A stretch of DNA of 39,798 bases from Actinomycetes bacterium (lineage in GTDB: Bacteria; Actinomycetota; Acidimicrobiia; Acidimicrobiales; Acidimicrobilacustridaceae). Position numbers and translations under genes: made by a program. A model generated the notes under the pieces. The model worked only from the letters and a program-made list of their open reading frames with translations, was not told the origin of the DNA and did not search any database. Where the stretch lies: NCBI GenBank assembly GCA_029782025.1, contig JAKOVR010000194.1, forward strand, positions 1-39,798. Reading direction: 5' to 3'. Every line of letters starts with the position of its first letter. Position 1 is the stretch's first letter. Shown here one piece after another: positions 24,758 through 32,889 of this stretch.

Positions 24758-25753
24758 TCAGTTGAAGTAGTCGTTGATGATGACGGGCGTGCCGAGGGGG
24801 AGGAACGACGCCAGGTAGGTGATGTTCTGGTTGAGCATCCGGATGCAGCCGTGGCTCACCTGGGTGCCGATGGCCGACGGCTGGTTGGTGCCGTGCATGC
24901 CGATCTGGCCTGGCCCGCCGCCGAAGGAGTAGTAGACGTCGGAGAACCCCGAGAGCCCGAAGGCGTAGGGCCCGTAGGGGCCGCCGGGGCTGGGCGGCCG
25001 GACGAGCTCGGTGGTGTAGAACACGCCGACGGGCGTGGGCGTGGACGAGCGGGCCGTGCCGATCTTGGCGTCGAGCTTGACGTTGGTGCCCTCGTAGACG
25101 CGGATGACGAACTCCCGGAGGTAGATCTCCACCCGGTAGGGGTTCACCTGGAGATCGACGGCGTCGCGGCGGATGAAGGCCGTCCGGCCGTTGGGCCGGG
25201 CCGGGACATAGACCTCGAGCCACTCGCCCAGGTCATGCTTGACGAGGAAGACGAGCGGCACCTTGGCGTTGGGGTTGTTGCCGATCTGCCGGGGGTTCGG
25301 GAAGGTGATGGCCCCGGGGGGGCCGCCGGGGCAGCAGGAGAGCGACACCGTGCCCTGCTGCTTGGGCCAGGCCGACAGCGAGCTGGTGGCGGTGTAGGTG
25401 ACGTGGGGCCGGGGAGGGAGGGGACGCCCCGGCGCGGCCGGCGCCACGCTGGAGGTGGGCGCCGGGGGGTCGGGCTCGTCGATCGAGGTGGTGGTCTCCG
25501 GCACCGTGGTGCCGGGCTCGGTGGCCGGCGGGGCCGTCGTGGTGGTCGACGTGGAGGTGCTCACCGTGCCGGCGAGGCCGAGGTCCGCTGCCGTCCCCCC
25601 GGCCACCACGTTGGCCGGCGTCGAGGCGGTGGCGGCGCGGATCCCAAGCCCGGTGATCACGGCCAGCAGGGCCGAGGCCACCACCATCGCGACCGCGGCC
25701 ATCCACGTGCGGTCGGGCGCTGGGCCGGTGGTGGCTTCGAGATCAGGTGTCAC
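24758..25753 (-). CDS. L,D-transpeptidase (YkuD domain), membrane-anchored
   Basis: A 331-residue envelope enzyme that cross-links peptidoglycan or attaches proteins to it. One N-terminal helix (about residues 18-40) anchors it, followed by a Thr/Pro/Ala-rich linker (to ~residue 120). The YkuD domain occupies the C-terminal ~130 residues, with EIYLREFVIRVYEG and the catalytic motif HGTNQPSAIGTQVSHGCIRM; the nucleophile is Cys303. The GTG start is supported by GGGGGA a few bases upstream. It stands convergent with the J-domain gene, 19 bases apart. Confidence 0.9.
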   Translation of the reverse strand: MTPDLEATTGPAPDRTWMAAVAMVVASALLAVITGLGIRAATASTPANVVAGGTAADLGLAGTVSTSTSTTTTAPPATEPGTTVPETTTSIDEPDPPAPTSSVAPAAPGRPLPPRPHVTYTATSSLSAWPKQQGTVSLSCCPGGPPGAITFPNPRQIGNNPNAKVPLVFLVKHDLGEWLEVYVPARPNGRTAFIRRDAVDLQVNPYRVEIYLREFVIRVYEGTNVKLDAKIGTARSSTPTPVGVFYTTELVRPPSPGGPYGPYAFGLSGFSDVYYSFGGGPGQIGMHGTNQPSAIGTQVSHGCIRMLNQNITYLASFLPLGTPVIINDYFN

Positions 25754-25812
25754 AGGTCCCCCGCATCCCCGAGCCGCCGTGCCCGGAGGGCAGGGCCAGG
25801 ATACCGGTGGGT

Positions 25813-27228
25813 TCAGCCGGCGTGGGCGTCGGCCGCCTTGCGCAGCTCGATCACGGCGTCGGCGAACCCGTCGGCGATCTGCCAGGCCTCGGGCACGGTG
25901 TCCCGGCAGGCGATCACGCCGAAGTCCACGTTGCCCATGTTCGACAGCACGGTGATGTTGATCCCCGAGCCCTCGATGAGCGGGCCGAAGGGGTACACGC
26001 CCTTGACCTCGGCGCCGGCGATGTAGAGGGGGATGGGCGGGCCGGGCACGTTGGAGATCACGACGTTCTGCACCGGGGGGAGGGCCCCGGCGACGAGCGG
26101 CTGGGCGTAGAGGCGCAGGGCGAGGTTGTAGAGCCCGGGCGGGGTCATCTGGGCCATGTCCTGGATCATGTCGACGCCCATGGCGTTGTGGACGGCCTTG
26201 GCGTCCTTGGTCTCCTCGTGGATGTACCGCAGCTGCTCGACCGGATCGTCGACGGTGATCGGGAGCCGGACGAACATGTTCGACACCTGGTTGATGCCGT
26301 CGCTGCCCCCCTGCCCGTGGACCGACACCGGCACGGCGGCGATCAGCGGCTTGTCGGGGAGGTCGTCGTGGTTGAGCAGGTAGCGGCGCAGCGCCATCGT
26401 GGAGGCGGCGAGCACCACGTCGTTGACCGTCGTGCCGAAGGCGTTCTTGATCGCCTTGAGGTCGTCGAGGCTGGCCTGGCCGAAGGCGACGGTCCGGTTG
26501 GCCGTGATGGGCGCGTTGAGCAGGGTGCGAGGACCGGTGAAGGGCAGGGCCACGTTGAGCTTGCGGTCGGTGCCGATGCCGAGCACCCCGCGGCCCATCT
26601 CGAACAGGCTGCGGCCGGTGCGACCCACGGCCTTCACCACCCGGAACGGGTCCTGGGCCCGCGACACGACCGCGTTGGCGGCCACCGACAGCTCGCTCGG
26701 CACGTCGTCGGGTTCCCACTCCTCGCTCGGCGGCTCGGGGTCGGGCGCCTCACGCTCGAGGTCGAGGAGGTGGGCCATCATGTCGGCCCCCGTGATGCCG
26801 TCGATGCAGGCGTGGTGGAGCTTCGACACCAGGGCCACGCCGCCGTCGTCGAGCCCTTCCACCACGGTCATGTGCCAGAGCGGTCGGTTGCGGTCGAGCG
26901 GGACCGACGCCACCTGGCCGACGATCTCGGCCAGCTCCTTCCGGCTCCCCGGCTTGGGCGCCGCGACCCGGGTGATGTGCTGGTCGAGCACGAAGTCGGG
27001 ATCCTCGATCCACACCGGGTGGTCGATCCCGAGCGGCACCATCACCAGGCGGCGCCGTAGCATCGGCATGAGGTGGATGCGCGTCTCGATCAGGTGGCGC
27101 AGGTGGTCGATAGAGAAGGGCTCCTTCATCCCCGAGGGATCGAGGATCAGGGCGCCGACCACGTGCATGTGATGCGTCGGCGTCTCCATGTACAGGAACG
27201 ACGCGTCCATCCCGGCCAGTCGGTACAT
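25813..27228 (-). CDS. Wax ester synthase/diacylglycerol acyltransferase (WS/DGAT), first copy
   Basis: A 471-residue acyltransferase that joins acyl-CoA to diacylglycerol or a fatty alcohol for storage lipid. The catalytic motif HHACIDG is at 138-144. Further family segments: RPLWHMTVVEGL before it, GTTVNDVVLAASTMALRRYL mid-protein, and NVVISNVPGPPIPLYIAGAEV near the C-terminus. Length is normal. The ATG has an AAGGAGA site nine bases upstream. A second WS/DGAT of similar layout lies at 28680 on the other strand, and a serine hydrolase gene sits between them. Confidence 0.93.
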   Translation of the reverse strand: MYRLAGMDASFLYMETPTHHMHVVGALILDPSGMKEPFSIDHLRHLIETRIHLMPMLRRRLVMVPLGIDHPVWIEDPDFVLDQHITRVAAPKPGSRKELAEIVGQVASVPLDRNRPLWHMTVVEGLDDGGVALVSKLHHACIDGITGADMMAHLLDLEREAPDPEPPSEEWEPDDVPSELSVAANAVVSRAQDPFRVVKAVGRTGRSLFEMGRGVLGIGTDRKLNVALPFTGPRTLLNAPITANRTVAFGQASLDDLKAIKNAFGTTVNDVVLAASTMALRRYLLNHDDLPDKPLIAAVPVSVHGQGGSDGINQVSNMFVRLPITVDDPVEQLRYIHEETKDAKAVHNAMGVDMIQDMAQMTPPGLYNLALRLYAQPLVAGALPPVQNVVISNVPGPPIPLYIAGAEVKGVYPFGPLIEGSGINITVLSNMGNVDFGVIACRDTVPEAWQIADGFADAVIELRKAADAHAG

Positions 27229-27336
27229 GCCACCGTCTCCTTGGCTCCGGCCGCGGCGGTGCGTGCCGGTCCCCACCATTGTGGAGGACGGTACCGAGGC
27301 GTGCCGAATCTCCCCCGCCCGGCCCACCGGTCCCAC

Positions 27337-27448
27337 GGATCGCCGGTGCCCTTCCTTGGATCCCCCGGATCGCCGGTGCAGTTGCGCGGCCCCACGCCCG
27401 GGAACTGCACCGGCGATCATCGCCGGGCGCGGCAACTGCACCGGCGAC
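27337..27448. repeat. Cluster of GCCGGTGC palindromic repeats
   Basis: GGATCGCCGGTGC occurs directly at 27337 and 27367. GATCGCCGGTGCAGTT (27368-27383) pairs perfectly with 27403-27418. A shifted 16-base segment, 27370-27385, also pairs with 27432-27447. The two hairpins are mutually exclusive. They fill most of the 225-base gap 27229-27453 between the serine hydrolase and the first WS/DGAT, both on the minus strand. No other gene is visible in the gap. Confidence 0.75.
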
Positions 27449-27453
27449 GGGCG

Positions 27454-28611
27454 TCAGTCGGCCAGGCAGGCCACGGCCCGGGAGCACAGGGCGATGCCGC
27501 GCCGGGCCTCGCGGATCACGTGCTGGTCGATGCCGTTGGTGGTGTAGCCGAAGGACAGGCCCGAATCGGGGTCGACCCACGCCTTCTGGCCGCCGGCGCC
27601 GTCGTGACCGAAGCTGCGGGGGCCCTGGCCGTACCCGAAGCCCCGCAGCAGCGCATCGGGCTGTCCGCCGGCGACCATGAGGCCGAGCGACCGGTGCACC
27701 GGGTTGCCGCGGACCGGGTCGGGCAGGTCGCAGCGCACCTCCGTGGCCCAGGCCAGCCGCTCGGCCGGGAAGATCCCGGCCGGATCGTGGAGCAGCCCCT
27801 GGTAGTAGAGGGCGAGGTCGGCGGCGGTGCCGATGCCGCCCCCGCCCGGGAAGCCGATGGCCCGGACCGCCGGCTCGTTGAACTCGAGCATGGCGTCCGA
27901 GGTGACGCCGCCGAGGAAGTCCGACAGGTCGATCGGGAAACCGATCACCGCCTCCATCTCCTCCGGCGTGGGGATCTCGCCCCGAGGTTCGAGGTCGTTG
28001 ATGTCGCCCTGGGCCTCCGGGGGGACACCGAGCCGCAACCGGGTGAGGCCGAGCGGGTCGAGCACCCGGGTGTGGATGTAGTCGCGGTAGTCGAGCCCGC
28101 TCACCCGCTCGATCAGCTCGGCCAGGACCCAGTGGCCGGCCAGCGGGTGGTACTCGAACCGTGTGCCCGGCTCCCAGTTGCACCGCCAGCGGGAGAACTG
28201 CTCGAGCCGTCCCTCCCGGGTGGCGGCCGTGGCTGCGCTCATGGGGGCCCACGGGAACCCCCCCATGTGGAGCAGCAGCATCTCGACGGTGATGACGTCC
28301 TTGCCGTTGGTGCCGAACTCGGGCACGAGCTCGGCCACCCGCTGGTCGAGCCGCAGGTCGCCGGCGCCCAGCAGCTGGTAGATGGCACCGGCGACGATGC
28401 CCTTGGTGCACGAGAAGATCGTGTAGCGGCTCCCCGGTGCGGCGTCGCCGAGGGTCACGAAGAGCCCGAGCTTCCCCTCGCGCGCCACGGCCAGCTGACA
28501 GGACGGGAGGACCCCCTCGTCGATCTCGCGCCGCGCCCGGTCGACCAGTTCCTCCAGCTTCGTCGGGTCGAGTCCGATCGATGTCGGATCGACCACGTCG
28601 TACACGCTCAT
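27454..28611 (-). CDS. Serine hydrolase of the beta-lactamase/EstB family
   Basis: A 385-residue protein with the class C beta-lactamase fold. The nucleophile motif is SCTK (Ser67, Lys70). The second motif position reads YHPLAGHW, with a Tyr in the usual place, and HDGAGG near residue 345 replaces the KTG box, as in EstB-type esterases. No signal peptide is seen, so it is likely cytosolic and acts on esters or amides rather than antibiotics. An AAGGGGG ribosome site precedes the ATG. It diverges from the second WS/DGAT gene and leads toward the first, which suggests a role in storage-lipid turnover, by context only. Confidence 0.88.
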   Translation of the reverse strand: MSVYDVVDPTSIGLDPTKLEELVDRARREIDEGVLPSCQLAVAREGKLGLFVTLGDAAPGSRYTIFSCTKGIVAGAIYQLLGAGDLRLDQRVAELVPEFGTNGKDVITVEMLLLHMGGFPWAPMSAATAATREGRLEQFSRWRCNWEPGTRFEYHPLAGHWVLAELIERVSGLDYRDYIHTRVLDPLGLTRLRLGVPPEAQGDINDLEPRGEIPTPEEMEAVIGFPIDLSDFLGGVTSDAMLEFNEPAVRAIGFPGGGGIGTAADLALYYQGLLHDPAGIFPAERLAWATEVRCDLPDPVRGNPVHRSLGLMVAGGQPDALLRGFGYGQGPRSFGHDGAGGQKAWVDPDSGLSFGYTTNGIDQHVIREARRGIALCSRAVACLAD

Positions 28612-28667
28612 CCGCTGCCCCCTTCGGCCGCCCAGCGCGACCGGTGGCCCGACCTTACCGAACGCGC

Positions 28668-28673
28668 AAGAAT
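28668..28673 (+). promoter_or_regulatory. Possible -10 box AAGAAT for the second WS/DGAT gene
   Basis: AAGAAT lies six bases before the ATG at 28680. The spacing fits the leaderless pattern although the first base differs from TAnnnT. Confidence 0.35.
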
Positions 28674-28679
28674 CGGCCC

Positions 28680-30122
28680 ATGGAACGGCTGACGGGGCTG
28701 GACGCCGGCTTCCTCTACATGGAGACCCCGGCGCTCCACATGCACACGCTCAAGATCGCCGTGCTCGACCCCGCGCCCGGCGTCGACGAGCTGCCCATCG
28801 AGTGGGTGCGGGAGCAGATCGGCCAACGCCTGCACCTCCTTCCCCCCTTCACCCGCCGCCTGGTGGAGCTGCCGGGGCGCTTCCACCACCCGGTGTGGAT
28901 CGAGGACCCCGACTTCGACATCCGCGACCATGTGCGGTCCCAGACCGTTCCCTCGCCGGGCACCCAGCGGGAGATGGACGAGGTGATCGCCGAGATCGCC
29001 TCGCGCCCCCTGGACCGGCGCCGCCCGTTGTGGGAGATGTACCTCCTCGAAGGCCTCGAGGACGGCCGCATCGCCGTGCTCGTGAAGATCCACCACGCCG
29101 CCGCCGACGGGGTGGCGGCCTCGGCCCTGCTGGCCAACGTGATGACCACGATCGCCGAGGCGTCCACCTCGGTGGCGCCGCCGGCCGCCCCGCGGCGCAC
29201 CGAGCCGGTCCCGACCACCCGCCAGCTCCTGCTCGACGCCTTCTTCGACCACGTGCGCCAGTTCTTCCGCCTGCCGGCCCTGCTGCTGCGCACCGTCCGC
29301 AACCTCGTCGCCCTCATCCGCCGCCGACGGGCCAGCGACGTGCGCCTTCCCCGGCCCATGCTCGACACCCCCCGCACATCGTTCAACGGCGCGCTCACCC
29401 CGCGGCGGTCCTTCGCCACCACCTCCCTCCGCCTCGACGCAGTGAAGCGGGTGAAGGAGGCGTTCGGCGTCACGGTCAACGACGTGGTGCTGGCCGTGGC
29501 CGGCGGTGCGCTGCGGGCCTACCTTGAGGAGCGGGGCGAGCTGCCGTCGCGCTCGCTCGTCGCCGGCGTCCCGGTGTCCTCCGACCAGCCCGGCGACGTG
29601 GCCCGGCTCGGCGGCAACAAGGTGTCGAACCTCTTCACCACCCTGGCCACCGACCGTGAGGATCCGCGCCAGCGGCTGGCGGCGATCCACGAGGTGACGG
29701 CCGAGGCCAAGGTGCAGCAGAACCTGCTCGGGGTCGAGCTCATGCAGGACTGGGTCCAGTACACGCCGCCGGGGCCCTACGCCTTCGCCGTGCGCCAGTT
29801 CTCCGATCGAGGGCTGGCCGACCAGATCCCACCAGCCATCAACGTCGTCGTGTCGAACGTGCCGGGCCCGCGCCAGCCGCTGTTCGTGGGCGGGGCCCAG
29901 CTCCGGCACATCTACTCGGTGGGCCCCATCCTGGAGGGGATCGGGTTGAACCTCACGTTCTGGAGCTACGTCGACAGCCTCGACGTCGGCGTGATCGCCT
30001 GCCGGGACGCCGTGCCCGACCCCCACCGCATCACCGACCTGCTGCGGGCCGCCCTCGACGAGCTGCTGGCCCTGGCCGACGCCGCCCAGGCCGCCGCCGA
30101 GACCGAGGCCGGGGCGGGCTGA
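28680..30122 (+). CDS. Wax ester synthase/diacylglycerol acyltransferase (WS/DGAT), second copy
   Basis: A 480-residue acyltransferase. The catalytic HHAAADG is at 138-144, the same positions as in the other copy. It begins MERLTGLDAGFLYMETPALHMH, as family members do, and keeps FGVTVNDVVLAVAGGALRAYL and NVVVSNVPGPRQPLFVGGAQL. The two copies differ clearly, so they are diverged paralogues rather than a recent duplication. The start has no Shine-Dalgarno and a box at the leaderless distance. The PLC-like gene follows after 23 bases. Confidence 0.93.
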   Translation: MERLTGLDAGFLYMETPALHMHTLKIAVLDPAPGVDELPIEWVREQIGQRLHLLPPFTRRLVELPGRFHHPVWIEDPDFDIRDHVRSQTVPSPGTQREMDEVIAEIASRPLDRRRPLWEMYLLEGLEDGRIAVLVKIHHAAADGVAASALLANVMTTIAEASTSVAPPAAPRRTEPVPTTRQLLLDAFFDHVRQFFRLPALLLRTVRNLVALIRRRRASDVRLPRPMLDTPRTSFNGALTPRRSFATTSLRLDAVKRVKEAFGVTVNDVVLAVAGGALRAYLEERGELPSRSLVAGVPVSSDQPGDVARLGGNKVSNLFTTLATDREDPRQRLAAIHEVTAEAKVQQNLLGVELMQDWVQYTPPGPYAFAVRQFSDRGLADQIPPAINVVVSNVPGPRQPLFVGGAQLRHIYSVGPILEGIGLNLTFWSYVDSLDVGVIACRDAVPDPHRITDLLRAALDELLALADAAQAAAETEAGAG

Positions 30123-30132
30123 CCGGCGCTGC

Positions 30133-30138
30133 TACCGT
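30133..30138 (+). promoter_or_regulatory. -10 box TACCGT for the PLC-like gene
   Basis: TACCGT lies seven bases before the ATG at 30146, giving a probable leaderless transcript. Confidence 0.4.
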
Positions 30139-30145
30139 CGCCCGG

Positions 30146-31321
30146 ATGCGTCGCGCCCGCCGGCTCCGGCCGACACCCACCGCCGCCCTGTCGGCCCTGG
30201 CCGTCCTCCTCTCGTCGTTGGCGATGGCCGTGGGCGTCCCCGGGCCGGCCCGGGCCCTTCCCGGCACCGTCCACCTGAACCAGATGCAGGTGATCGGGAG
30301 CCACAACAGCTTCCACGTCGAGCCGCCGGCCGACCTGCTGGCCACGCTGATCGGCTTCGATCCCACCGCCATCCAGCTCGCCTACAGCCATCCGCCCCTC
30401 GACGAGCAGTTCTCCTACGAGGGGGTCCGCCAGATCGAGCTCGACGTCTACGCCGACCCGGCCGGCACCCTCTGGCGCCCGATCGGCACGGCGGGCTGGA
30501 AGGTCATGCACATCGAGGGGATCGACGAGCGCTCCACCTGCGAGGTCTTCGTGCAGTGCCTGCAGGTGGTCAAGGCGTGGAGCGACACCCACCTCCCGCA
30601 CATGCCGATCGCGGTGCTGGTGGAGATCCACGACACCTGCGACGTGTGCGGGCCCCCGGACCCGCTCCCGGTCGGCCCGGCCGAGTTCGACACGCTCGAC
30701 GCCGAGATCCGTTCGGTGTTCCCGCCGGACCGGCTCCTCACCCCCGACGACGTCCGGGGCGCCCACCCCACCTTGGAGGCCGCCATCCTCACCGACGGCT
30801 GGCCGCTGATCGACGCCGTGCGGGGCCGCACGATGTTCCTCCTCGACAACAAGCGTGACGACTACCGGACGGGGCACCCGTCGCTCGAGGGTCGCGTGGC
30901 CTTCACCCCGTCCACGCCGGGCCAGCCCGACGCCGCCTTCATCAAGCAGAACGACCCCACCGGCGCCAACACGGCCCAGATCCAGGCGTGGGTCGCCGCC
31001 GGCTACGTGGTCCGCACCCGGGCCGACGAGCCCCACACCCAGGCCGCGGCCAACGACACGTCGATGCGGGACGCCGCCCTGGCCAGCGGGGCCCAGTGGG
31101 TCAGCACCGACTACCCGCTGGCCAGCTACAGCGCCCGGTGGGGGACCACCTACGAGGCGTCGATCCCCGGCGGCCGGCCGGCCCGGTGCAACCCGGTGAA
31201 CGCGCCCCCCGAGTGCGCCGCCACCGACATCGAGAACCTCCCGATCGAGGTGCGCCCGGCGACCACGACGACCACCACCCGACCGCCGGTTCCCGTCGTC
31301 ACCCCGTCCTTCACCGGATGA
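30146..31321 (+). CDS. Secreted phosphatidylinositol-phospholipase-C-like phosphodiesterase
   Basis: A 391-residue exported protein. A signal peptide (basic start, hydrophobic core, likely cut after ARA at ~38) precedes a TIM-barrel PI-PLC-like domain. Likely catalytic His53 is in VIGSHNSFHVEP; GVRQIELDVYAD and a second His in KVMHIEGID match the Ca2+-dependent subgroup. TMFLLDNKRDDY and WVSTDYPL end the barrel. A Thr/Pro-rich tail follows. It probably cleaves a phospholipid or other phosphodiester outside the cell. It overlaps the alternative ATG (31318) of the downstream membrane gene. Confidence 0.8.
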   Translation: MRRARRLRPTPTAALSALAVLLSSLAMAVGVPGPARALPGTVHLNQMQVIGSHNSFHVEPPADLLATLIGFDPTAIQLAYSHPPLDEQFSYEGVRQIELDVYADPAGTLWRPIGTAGWKVMHIEGIDERSTCEVFVQCLQVVKAWSDTHLPHMPIAVLVEIHDTCDVCGPPDPLPVGPAEFDTLDAEIRSVFPPDRLLTPDDVRGAHPTLEAAILTDGWPLIDAVRGRTMFLLDNKRDDYRTGHPSLEGRVAFTPSTPGQPDAAFIKQNDPTGANTAQIQAWVAAGYVVRTRADEPHTQAAANDTSMRDAALASGAQWVSTDYPLASYSARWGTTYEASIPGGRPARCNPVNAPPECAATDIENLPIEVRPATTTTTTRPPVPVVTPSFTG

Positions 31322-31400
31322 CCCCGCCGGCCGCCACGGGGACCCGGCCCCCGCCGGCCGGGCGGCCCTCGGGTCTTGGCCCGCGCCCGCGCCCACGCCC

Positions 31401-31406
31401 TAGCGT
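31401..31406 (+). promoter_or_regulatory. Possible -10 box TAGCGT for the membrane protein gene
   Basis: TAGCGT lies ten bases before the GTG at 31417. It supports that start over the ATG at 31318, but only weakly. Confidence 0.3.
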
Positions 31407-31416
31407 TGGCGGTGCC

Positions 31417-32799
31417 GTGGCCCTCCGACGTGACCGTGAACCGAGCACCCTCGCCTGGGTGGCGGCCAAGTGCCTCCTCGGCGCCGCGATCCTCTGCTGT
31501 GCGCTGTCCGCCGTCCTCGCCTTCTCCAGCCTGCGGAACCCGGGCGTGCAGGACTGCGGCAACGCGTTCAGCTACGTCGTGTTCGGCAAGCGCGACATCG
31601 ACGTCGACGCCTCCCGCCTCGACCAGGGCGAGGCGCTGCGCCTGGCCCAGCAGCCCACCTGCCGCGAGCGGGCGGTACCCCGGATGCAGCAGTCCCTGAT
31701 CGCCTTCGGGGCGTTCGTCGCCCTCGGGATCGGGGGTGCGCTGGTGGGCCTGATCGACGACCGCATCGCCTACGCCCAGGCGCCCCGGTTCGAGACCCTG
31801 CTCGCCGCCCGGCCGGTCGATGCCCCCGGGCTGCTCCGACCTCCACCACAGCTCAAACGGGAGGACATCGGCCGGTCCCTCCCCCCCATCGAGGTGTGGG
31901 ACGTGGGCTGGCTGGCCTTCTTCGGCGCCGGCGGGCTCGTGGCCCTGGTGTGGTACGCCGTCCCCGATTCGGTGCGGCTCGTGCTCGGCCAGGTCGACTG
32001 GAAGGGCATCGTCGGCGCCGCCGCCCTCGTGCTCGCCTCGTTCCTGGTCGCCGCCATCCAGCTGATCGGGTCGTCCCGGCGGCGGGTGCCACCGGTCGAG
32101 GCGGTGGAGGTGAGCGTGGCCTCGTCGTTCATCGGACCGATGCAGCCCTCGCTCGGACCCCTCGGCCTCGACGCCCACTACCTCACCCGGCTCGGCCGCA
32201 ACCGCGTGCACGCCCTCGCCGACGTCCGTTCCCGCCAGCTCCTCGGTCTGGTGGCGTGGGGACTGGCCGTGGCCGTGGCCGTCACCCAGGCCGGGTTGGG
32301 TGGGCTCGACGCGCCGAGCATGCCGGCATGGTGGTACGTGCCGCTCGGGTGGTGCGGGCTGCTCGTGGCGGTCGGCATCTACCGGGCCCCGGACCGCTAC
32401 GCCCGGTTGGTGGCCCGCCCGGGTTGGCGGGCCGTCCGCGACCTGCGGGGGTTGGCCACCGACCCGCTCCGGCTCGGGGTGAGCGTCGTCGGGGCGTTGG
32501 CGATGCCGCTGGTGGAGATCGCCACCTTCGCCGTGGTCGCGGTGGCGGTGCACGACGGCGTCGAGTTCGGACGGCTCGCCGCGGTGTGGGTCGGCGTCCG
32601 CACCCTCACGGTGGTGAGCCCGGTGAACCGAGGGGTGGGGTTCATCGAGCCGCTGGCCGTCCTCGGGCTCGTGGCCGTCGGGGTCCCGCTCCCGTACGCC
32701 GTGGTCACGGTGCTGCTGCACCGGATCCTGGTGCTGTGGCTGCCGCTCGTCCCCGGCGCCCGCGCCTACCGCCGTCTGCGCACGGCCAAGCGTCTCTGA
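31417..32799 (+). CDS. Multi-span membrane protein, flippase-like (LPG synthase TM family)
   Basis: A ~460-residue integral membrane protein with about eight helices. The C-terminal half, VWVGVRTLTVVSPVNRGVGFIEPLAVLGLVAVGVPLPYAVVTVLLHRILVLWLPLVPG, fits the lysylphosphatidylglycerol synthase transmembrane/UPF0104 family, which translocates lipids. The N-terminal part has one helix, a Cys-containing loop, and another hydrophobic stretch. I chose GTG 31417; the ATG at 31318 (overlapping the PLC stop as ATGA) would add a Pro/Arg-rich leader that looks non-coding. Being next to a secreted lipase-like gene suggests an envelope lipid role. Confidence 0.7.
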   Translation: MALRRDREPSTLAWVAAKCLLGAAILCCALSAVLAFSSLRNPGVQDCGNAFSYVVFGKRDIDVDASRLDQGEALRLAQQPTCRERAVPRMQQSLIAFGAFVALGIGGALVGLIDDRIAYAQAPRFETLLAARPVDAPGLLRPPPQLKREDIGRSLPPIEVWDVGWLAFFGAGGLVALVWYAVPDSVRLVLGQVDWKGIVGAAALVLASFLVAAIQLIGSSRRRVPPVEAVEVSVASSFIGPMQPSLGPLGLDAHYLTRLGRNRVHALADVRSRQLLGLVAWGLAVAVAVTQAGLGGLDAPSMPAWWYVPLGWCGLLVAVGIYRAPDRYARLVARPGWRAVRDLRGLATDPLRLGVSVVGALAMPLVEIATFAVVAVAVHDGVEFGRLAAVWVGVRTLTVVSPVNRGVGFIEPLAVLGLVAVGVPLPYAVVTVLLHRILVLWLPLVPGARAYRRLRTAKRL

Positions 32800-32816
32800 C
32801 CGCAGGGACCGAGGTC

Positions 32817-32863
32817 CTGTGGGTGCGCAATGCATCGCGGAGCGATGCATTGCGCACCCACAG
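32817..32863. repeat. Palindromic hairpin element, copy C
   Basis: Two 22-base arms (32817-32838 and 32842-32863) pair perfectly around a GGA loop. The outer stem holds GTGGGTGCGCAA and its complement, as in copies A and B; the inner stem (TGCATCGC) is different. It lies between convergent genes ending at 32799 and 32890 and could end transcription from both sides, although no T-run is present. Confidence 0.9.
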
Positions 32864-32889
32864 AGTCGTCCCGGGTGGGGAGTCGGCCG

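Noticed and set aside
31318..31416. Upstream ATG start for the flippase-like protein
   Set aside because: It adds a Pro/Arg-rich leader without hydrophobic or conserved sequence and has no ribosome site; kept only as an alternative.
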